Assembly: GCA_026936325.1 (NCBI GenBank)
Contig: JAPTHN010000008.1
Location: 53,795,706 to 53,859,705, forward strand
Direction: 5' to 3'
Length of the DNA: 64,000 bases
From: Platynereis dumerilii
Taxonomy: Eukaryota > Annelida > Polychaeta > Phyllodocida > Nereididae
The notes under the pieces were generated by a model. The model did no database searches. It was not told the DNA's origin and worked only from the letters and a program-made list of their open reading frames with translations. The translations under genes were made by a program, and so were the position numbers. Position 1 is the stretch's first letter. Each line of letters starts with the position of its first letter. This document shows, one piece after another, positions 49,401-58,400 of the stretch.

Positions 49401-52400
49401 ACAGGCCAAACAGATTTTTGTCAGAATTGCATTTCTGATATCAACAGAATTTTCTGCTATAGATCTAACTATCAGACCTTTTGGCAAATAAAACACAAAT
49501 AAAACCCTCCGTGCTCCTTGACTAATATTGTTAAAATTGGCAAAAATATGGAGAAAGCGAGCAGAAATAGGATAGAGTAGGTCAGGGCATGCGGCCCCCC
49601 TTAACTTCGGGGTGCGATTTGACCTACTTTTTATGGGCGATTATTAGAATGCTTATGCTGTCAGGAAGTGATCACTCGACTCTACTAATAACTAGTAAAA
49701 CAAATGTCAACCAATTTTAATAAAGGAGTTACGGCCATTTTTGTAAAAAAATTTAAATGGCCTTCTTACCTCACCCATTGGGCAAGAAGCCCCCCTATTA
49801 TAATCCTATGGCAATATTTTTTGCAAGCGCATTCAGCCTAAAAGTTATTTCTTAGGGTTCTTCTGTCATTTTTAAGGCATTCTATTCACTTTTTCTGTAT
49901 TTCAGAATTTTTCTGTTCATACTTTTATTTTTGTATTTTTTTGCCCTGTTTCAATTTTGGGCCAATTTTTTTCTATCTTAATTAGCTATTCTATAAAGAT
50001 TTAAGGTAAAGTACACATTATTAAATGGTTCCTGAAGCAGCTTCGACCCCCCAGTGAAGGGGGCCTCATGCCCCATATCATGTGGGCCGCCTCTCGCCCC
50101 AAACCCACAATTTTTAATTTGACCTCTGTATGTTGAACTAAAATGCAAAAGACATGATCCAAATCATATTTATGTGATGGGCATAAAGTGAAGCAGTGCA
50201 GATATCAATTATACTTTAAAATATTTCCAAAGTTATTTCTGACAACCCCTTTCAAAAAATTAGTCGAAGTTACAAAAGCCATGCACATTTTTTTGTTTCT
50301 TTAATTTCTACTATGGTTTGGTGCTGTTTGCCCTGAAAATTTGTGACGTCACCTAAAATGCCTCTAGCTTCAATCCTATCAATAGATAAACGCACCAAAA
50401 ATGTATGTTTGGATATAACCCTGGGGGAGCCTCTCACCTAACCCGCTCTTCTTGCCCTGACCTACTCTAAATATATCTTTGGAAGGTGATTTTATCCTGA
50501 ACGCATCATAATAAGAACCGCAAACATCTTCCAGTCGCAATTAGGGTCGAAATTAGGGTCTATGTTTGGATGTTGTTTTGACCACGAAGACAGCAAACAG
50601 GGGCACCTCATAACAGTGTGTTATTATAATGCCTATATCAGTCTAAGCTCCTGGTCGCACATCTTTTATGACACTTAGATTAATTTTGTTATGCAAGTGG
50701 AAGAAAATATCTGTTATGGCGCCAGCTGAGTTGCCAGCCAGCCCAAGTGTCATCAAGTACTTCCCAGCCAGCTGATATGAATAATTTTTTTCCCAGCCAG
50801 CCGCCTCTACTGCTTACTTATTACCTCACTGCAAATTTCATCAGTTGAAGTTCATGAACACCAAAAATTGAAATTGAAAATAGTAGCTGGGAAAATCCTA
50901 GCTGGCAGTCTGCCAGCCAACCAGGCACCTGCTTCATAACAGATACTTGGTATAACAGATCACCGAGTGCCCCTGATCAAAATAAAGCTGAGAAATTATC
51001 CTTCAATATGGTATATGATACACATACAGGTAAGCGTGGAACAACAGCTCCGAAAATGTAATATATCTGATAATACTGTTAAAATTGGCAAAAACAAGAG
51101 TGGAGTTGCTCTTGATAGTTATAAGTCCAACCAATCTTACCGGAAGAGTATGAAGTTGATTATTCTGTGATTTTCAGGTGACTGCTACGATGGTGCTGTC
51201 CATTCTTGCAACTGTTTTTTGTTTTGGGCTGTTTATTGAAGGAGTTGGCTTCTGTGTTGCCTTAGCGATTGCCACAGACGGTGTAGGATATTATGACTGG
51301 ACTGACGAAGTAAGTCTTCATCATGAACTTTCGATAAAAAAATGTTCAATCACAGGAGCGTATCTAAAAATTTTCTGAGGGAGAGGGGCGGACATAACAT
51401 ACGTCTCATAATTTTAGCTCAATGCTCCCCCCCCCCTAAATATACCACTGTTTTAAGGTTTGCATCTGATAAAACAATAAGTTAAGTACCATGACATTCA
51501 GTCTGTGCCAAATGCAATTAAGAGCCTGGGGGAAACAGGGCGCTTCGGAACTTCTTTGACTTTCTGAAAAGCAAAGTGCCATTTTACTGGAGAAAATTGC
51601 TGTTTTTACAGCAGGCATCATGCTTTAATGGTAACTGTCATGAAAGCAACATGAGATGGTTTGCAGTATAGCCAATCCCAAGATCAGGCGCAGGTTTGGT
51701 GTAACATGAGGAGCACTGATATCATATTGCATTTTCAAACATAACTTCTGTTCAAGTCATAATATTTTGATGATTTAAAGAGTAGCTGGAAGCAAATATT
51801 ATTGAGGTCATGACAGGCTAAACAGATTATTAAAAATCCTAGTTGTACCATTAAAATTGAAGAAAATATACTTGAAACCCTCAATTTTCTAATATTTCTG
51901 CTCAAATCAATATAATTACTCAGTTTTTGGATGAGCAATGGGTTTGTAGCTTCCAATGATGCCTCGTGGTTTTTAGAAAGTCACGTGGTGTACTCTTGGG
52001 GCATTCCATAGTTTTAGTTTTATGATTCCTGCATATCGGCACACGTGCTCCAATCTCCATGACAAAATGACTTTGGAACATTTCATGTCCCATTTTTGAT
52101 TCAAGAGAAAAGTCAAGTTATGATTTAAGTAGATGTCCAATTTTATCAGCGTGTAATGCCAACTCTGGGACCAACAGAATCCCGGAAATTAGCAACTTTC
52201 TTTGTCAGGAACTTGATCGAGAAGGATTCTGAAATCGAAAGTTGGAAAAATTTGCGAAAATGTCATGACGGAACATTCCATGTCCCATTTTTGTTTTTCT
52301 CATTACTTATCAAATATATATGGCAGATTCGCCCTGTTTGTTTGAATATATTGCAGAGAGGTGGGACTAAGAAGATACATTGTAAGATCAGTAAAATGTT

Positions 52401-55400
52401 TGTTATGTTGTTTTCTATCCAGTCCAAAATTCAGTTGTTTGAAAATTCTCACAAATAGGGACACCTTGTGCCACATAAGTTAACCTGTAGATGTGTCTAT
52501 CTGATTTTCAATATTCGTCTCAAACATTCAGAATATTCTTATGATATGCAAACTTTCATGTCAATACTGCGCACTGTTACAAAAATATCAACTCTTAAAC
52601 ACAGAAGAGGCAGGTTTTTCGCTACGCAGGACACCACAAAATTTATGATTTTTGGGGATATCATCATCTACTGTTCAAACTGTATCAAATTTACAGTGCT
52701 TAAACTCCTATAGCTACTAAAAAGTAAAGTTTCTTTTCATCCAATATAAAAATGGTCATTCTAGGTTGGTTATTAGCCAAGCTGTGCCAGTTTTTACAAA
52801 AAGAGTCAGAAATATGCGCCTGATCTTGGGATTGATCAGTACTTATAAGGTCTGGGTCAAATCTTAAACTAAGGAAGTGAAAACAAGGAAAGCTGCTTAA
52901 TTGAGTGTTTGACTTATTGTTATGATTTTGCTCAATCTTTTCAACTCTATTTCTGATGCATAGAATAAGTGGCGTATTTATTGGGTGGCCATGACCACCC
53001 TCCCCCCCCCAGCCAAAGATTAACATGGAAGAGATAGGAAAAGCGCCAGAGTGCCCCATATTCACCCCAGGTAATGCCCCCCCAGACCATTTCTAGATAC
53101 GCCCCTTCATAGAATTGTCCAGTTCCGACAGTGTCTGTACCCTCTCAGGTTACGGGGAGACCATTTGATCTCGGGGGGGGGGGGGGGAGTGTCTGGAGTT
53201 TTTTTTAATGAATAACTTTTTGCTCAGTTTTCGTGAGCAGGGGCATAGATTTTTCATTCTTGTAGGGGGGGTGATTTCGTCGTTTGCGAACTACATACAA
53301 GGCCAAGTGAGCCAAAAGTCGCACAGGGGATTTCGAGCGCCCAGAAGCAAACATATTTCAGATTATTAGGTAAATTCTGAGCAAACTGCAGCTTTGCACA
53401 TAACATCCTAATGGCATCACGGTAAAGACAGCTAAATATAACAAATAATTCCCAAGACAAACTTATAATTTTAAATTGTAGGGGGGATAATCATATGATC
53501 ATCCCCCCATGTTCATCCAAGGGGGGATGCAACCCCCCATCCCCCTGTTCGTGAAAAAATAAATTCTTTAAGAGTAGTCTTGATGCCCGATGGGAGTATT
53601 TTAACTGGGTGTTGCTTAATTTAAAAATGGATATTTCAAAATAATTTATCGTTGAGGAAAACTTCAAGACCATAACTTGAAATTTAATGTCATCCCCTCA
53701 AGAATATTCATAAAGGCTCATCGAGGTGTTAGTCATTAGAAGTTTTTGTAATCAGTTTGACTCTTCTCTTCCAGGATTTGCAGAGAAGCAAGACTTTTCA
53801 AGGACTCTATGGCACCATGGCCTGTCTTGGGTTGATAGAATTCATTATCGCAATTGTTGCATCAGCCTTGTGTTGCCAGGCGACGTGCTGTGGGGGCACA
53901 CCAGGGGTAAGTTTGACTGTTTTCCTTGTTTCACATTCTGTTGTGTTGATATTGTTTCCTTGGGTGGCTTAGGGAATACACTCCTTCCAAAATTGAAATG
54001 GAGCTTTCAAGTCGCTGCACAGTTATTTTGATGAATCTTTAAATTAAGTCTTCATAAGATAACAGCATGTGATTTGGTGAAGCTTTAGGACACACATAAT
54101 TGATCTTTAGCTTCTCGGATCCTCTAAAGGCACTTTTTCTAGGATTGGTCGGTATATAATGTCAAAAAAAAAATTTTTTTACCATCGGCAGGAAATCTAC
54201 TGTGTCGGCGGGTTCACGAAGCTAAGAATCAATTATGTGTGGCCTTATCATGAATCGGAATAATAAGATGGTTTAAACTATAATATGGATGGACGTACTA
54301 ATTTTTGCTTTTCGCTGCATTAGCAGTAAGTACAAAAACAGTATTTACTGTTGTTCCCTGTGAAATTAATTATTTCTGTTTTGTAATTACAGGCGGTGCT
54401 CTCAAATAACATTATGGGTAAGGAAAATTGCCTACTCTTAATTATTTACTGTTCAGGTTAGGTCAGACAACATCGATTTTCAGCTTCTTGCATCTTCCTG
54501 AAGCACTGATTCTTAGGTCGGTCAGTACCTAGGGCACATTTCACGAAAAGCAACAAAAGTCCTTACCACAAGTTACATTATATTAGCACAACAGGGCGAA
54601 AGCACAGTAAAGGCCTCAATTAGGTTTGATCAGATAAAAGTAATTTAGGGTCCTAGAAACCAATTTCTGACATAAAGAAGAAACAGTGCAGTATTTAAGA
54701 CAGACAGACAGACAGACAAATTCTTTATTGACCTGTGTAAAAAATATACACCCAGCCCTATATGGGCTTACAAGTCATCAAAATAATTCAAAAGTAACTT
54801 TAACAACAAATTTTCTGGAAACTACAATATTAAAACATTTACAATCACATATTTACAATATTAGAACATTTACAACAAACTTCTTGAATTAATTATTACA
54901 CAACAAACTTCTTCTTCTATGGAAAGCTTTAAACAAATATTCTGCAGTAAATTATGTAACTAAATCCTTGGACATCAACAACTTAAATTTTTCTTGTAAT
55001 GATAAAAAGTAAAAATCCACACAATAATCTAAAATACAAGTTAAAAGTAAATTACGTAAATCGTTATAAGTATTACAATGGAACAAAAAATTATTTTCAT
55101 CTTCTAGAACATGATGGGAACAAAATTCACAAACTCTATATTCTAATGGTATATCATTGTAACGTCCTGTCTCTATTGCTAATGGTAAAACACCGCACCT
55201 AAATTGTGAAAGAACAGACAAATGACCTCTATCATAAATTTTATATACATAATCCTCAGTACCAAATGTAGTTTTAAATTCTCTGTAAGTTCTTGATTTT
55301 GGCATGTTAGTTACTTGATTTTTCCAGTTGGTTTTATAAATTTCCATCATTTAAGCTTGATCAACAAGTAAATCTGAGAAATTTAGACATTTTTCATGAG

Positions 55401-58400
55401 CATACAATTAAAACCATGCTCTGGGCAGACCTTTGAAGTGGGTATAATTTGTCAATTTTAGCATGTAACCAGTGGCCCTTTTTCTGAAGCACTGTATATT
55501 GCAGCAATGCTATAGCCTAATATATAGTTTGCATTCTGCCGGTGACATTATCTGTTTACTGTACCTCCCTAGCCTTCTGTAGCTGACTTTTAATTGGCTG
55601 ACTTTTCAATATGATGATTATGGTAGCCATGACGTCCAAAGGAAAGATCTGCTTGTAACCATATCTTTGCAAATTTACAGTCAGGGGTCCAAAAGGTTGG
55701 CTGGAGGGTATTTTTATGCAATAACTGGCCAAATTTTGTGATTTTGCCTAGATATGATATTGGTTTAATGAATTTCAGCAAAAAAGTTCCAATCGTCACT
55801 GGTGATTGTAAGATACAAGAAGCTTCAATGGCTAAAATCGACGTCCGTCCATTACGTCCACAACAGATTTTTTGGTAATTTAAATTAATTAAAGACCAGC
55901 TATCATGTCAACTGAGATGGAAATGCATGTCTGTCTCTCTCTACCTATGTAAGCAACTTAAAAACTCAATGAATTTAACTTATACGCTGGACACCAGGCT
56001 AAAAGTGTAAACGTCCATCCAATGTTCAAATTAGTCTGGGGATTGATGTTTGGAGGTCTGGCATGTCACAAACAAAGCAGGGATACCAGTGGTGTAGCTA
56101 GGATTTTTCCTCGGGGGGGGGGGGTAAATGACCCTTGATTTCCCCAAAATGATATCGACAACATGGGTATGATGTTCGACGCAGTTCTGGACTTTTCACA
56201 AACTTTACTGAAATCTCAAATAAAGAATGCAAAGCATTGAAAACACTACTCTGATGTTAGTTATAGCAATTTGTAAAATAATCGAAAAAGTTGCTAGCAT
56301 ATAGAGTTGGACATAATTTTGTTTGATAGATAGATTGCATCATTTAGAAAATCGGTAACATTAAAAACACAAAAGTTTTCAAACAGCTTAATAACTAACT
56401 TGTTTTTTATTGTCATGTAATGCTGCACTGACATTAATTTACATCAATCAAGGTAGATTGGCCTAAAAAAAACATGAAGTCTGTCACATGTTTCATGTCT
56501 AAATTTAGTTCAGTGGTTTACACACAAGCTAAACACATGAAACAAATGACCTATGTGAAGAAACAAGTGAGATACAAGGTTTTTTGGAATAAACTAAGCT
56601 GAACAACTTGCCCCGACATGCTGCACAACTTGTCCCGGTACAAGTACAAGTTGTGCCACTTGACCTACTTTTTTAAAAGCCAACCATGATCATTCCATTG
56701 GTCCAGCAGCCCTGAAATTTGGCTCGATTGTGGCCTAGGTATTATATTTATATCTGATTTTCAGATTAGGCCTACATGATTAAGCTTTGCTTTTCTGGAA
56801 AATCACCCTGAAGTCAAAAATGGCACAACTTACCCCGGTCTCCATGGCCAAGATTTGTGCAATACATGTACATGTATAGTAGGCCTAAAGTCACCAATGG
56901 GTCATTCGGCTTTAAATGATTAGCATGCAGATTGGAATAACTTCATATTTTTTAAGCTCTAGGAAACTACTTGCAATCATTGAAATTGGAATTTCGGGAA
57001 AATAAGATTTCATTCGGGCAGGTAAAATTCAGAATCTACCTGCCCGAATGTCCTGTGTGTCAAAAGTACACTGTAAAATTTGAAAACTGAGTTGAAGCAA
57101 TAATTTGAGCTGTCTGAGAATGTTAATAATTTTCAAGCTATGATAGCTCAATCCTATAAGTTGTCAAGGTATGATAGCTCAAAGCTGTAAGTTTTCCAAA
57201 TGAATCATAATATTAAGCTGTGAAAACATGAAAGCTTCAGTTGTTGCAGATAGCTTGACATCTCAGTCATGCCACATATAGCGCCATCTATAACAAGCAC
57301 TTCTCATGAGACTGCATTTAGTTTTAAATAATTATTTACTTACAAGAAAAAAGAACATTTATATTACACTATCCCAGAGAAAAAATAAGTAGCACACCAC
57401 TTTAGCTGGTTAATTTTTTATTTTTATCTCTCTTAAATTAATTTGTAGGAGTAATTAGATGCATTCTTTCACACGTCAGCCAACATTTCCAAGTCAGAGT
57501 GTGTTCAAATATAGGCTTCTAGCACTGTATACCAACTCAGATGAGCCACAAGCCATTGGGATTTATTCACAAGAAATTAATTTTTAAATGTCCTTGTGAT
57601 GCAATGGTCTGTGTTGAATGCATCTTGGGCCTGACCATGGTGTGCTAAAATGAAACATACTGGATCAGGTGGATCCCCTTGAGAGATCAAACAATATTTT
57701 GGGATTACAGCCCTTATTCATAAATAACTTTATAAGACAGGTCACTCAAATATAAATCAAAAACAACTAAAAATAAGTCAACACAGCTCAAAATTTTGAG
57801 TTGTGTCAGCTAGGATCAATAAGTCAACAAAACTCAATATTCTGAGCTGTAAGTCAACACAGGTCATTGTTTTGAGTTTTCTCAGCTTGAATACCTTAGT
57901 CAGCATAGCTTAGTATTTTGAGCTATCTCAGCTCAGTATTTTGAGTTATCTCAGCTTAAAACATTAATCTATGTTAGCTCAATCAACTTGTGCAACCATC
58001 TCACTCAATCAATTGAGCTGAATCAGTGCCTCCGATTTTACAGTGTACTTTTCGCGGACTCTGCATACTAGGTTAGGAGTTAAATCATTCGGAGCATGCA
58101 GACCAACTGGATATACATTACTGGTATTACAGTATTTAGATAGATAATAAATACCTCAATTTTCTCACTAATATGCAATATACAAGTCTGTCCTACCGGT
58201 TTCTGTTTATTTGTCAAGTAGTCATACTTCGAAGTTACAAATATTTTCCGCAAGAATTTCAACAGGATTTCCCAAAACGTCTTTTGCCCTTTCTGTTGTA
58301 TTTTTCTCTCTGTTATCCCCTTTTCTTCCCCATTTTCCCATCTATTCCCCTTCATTTTCCCACACTTCATATTTTTTTCTCGATTTCCTCATTTTGGCCC

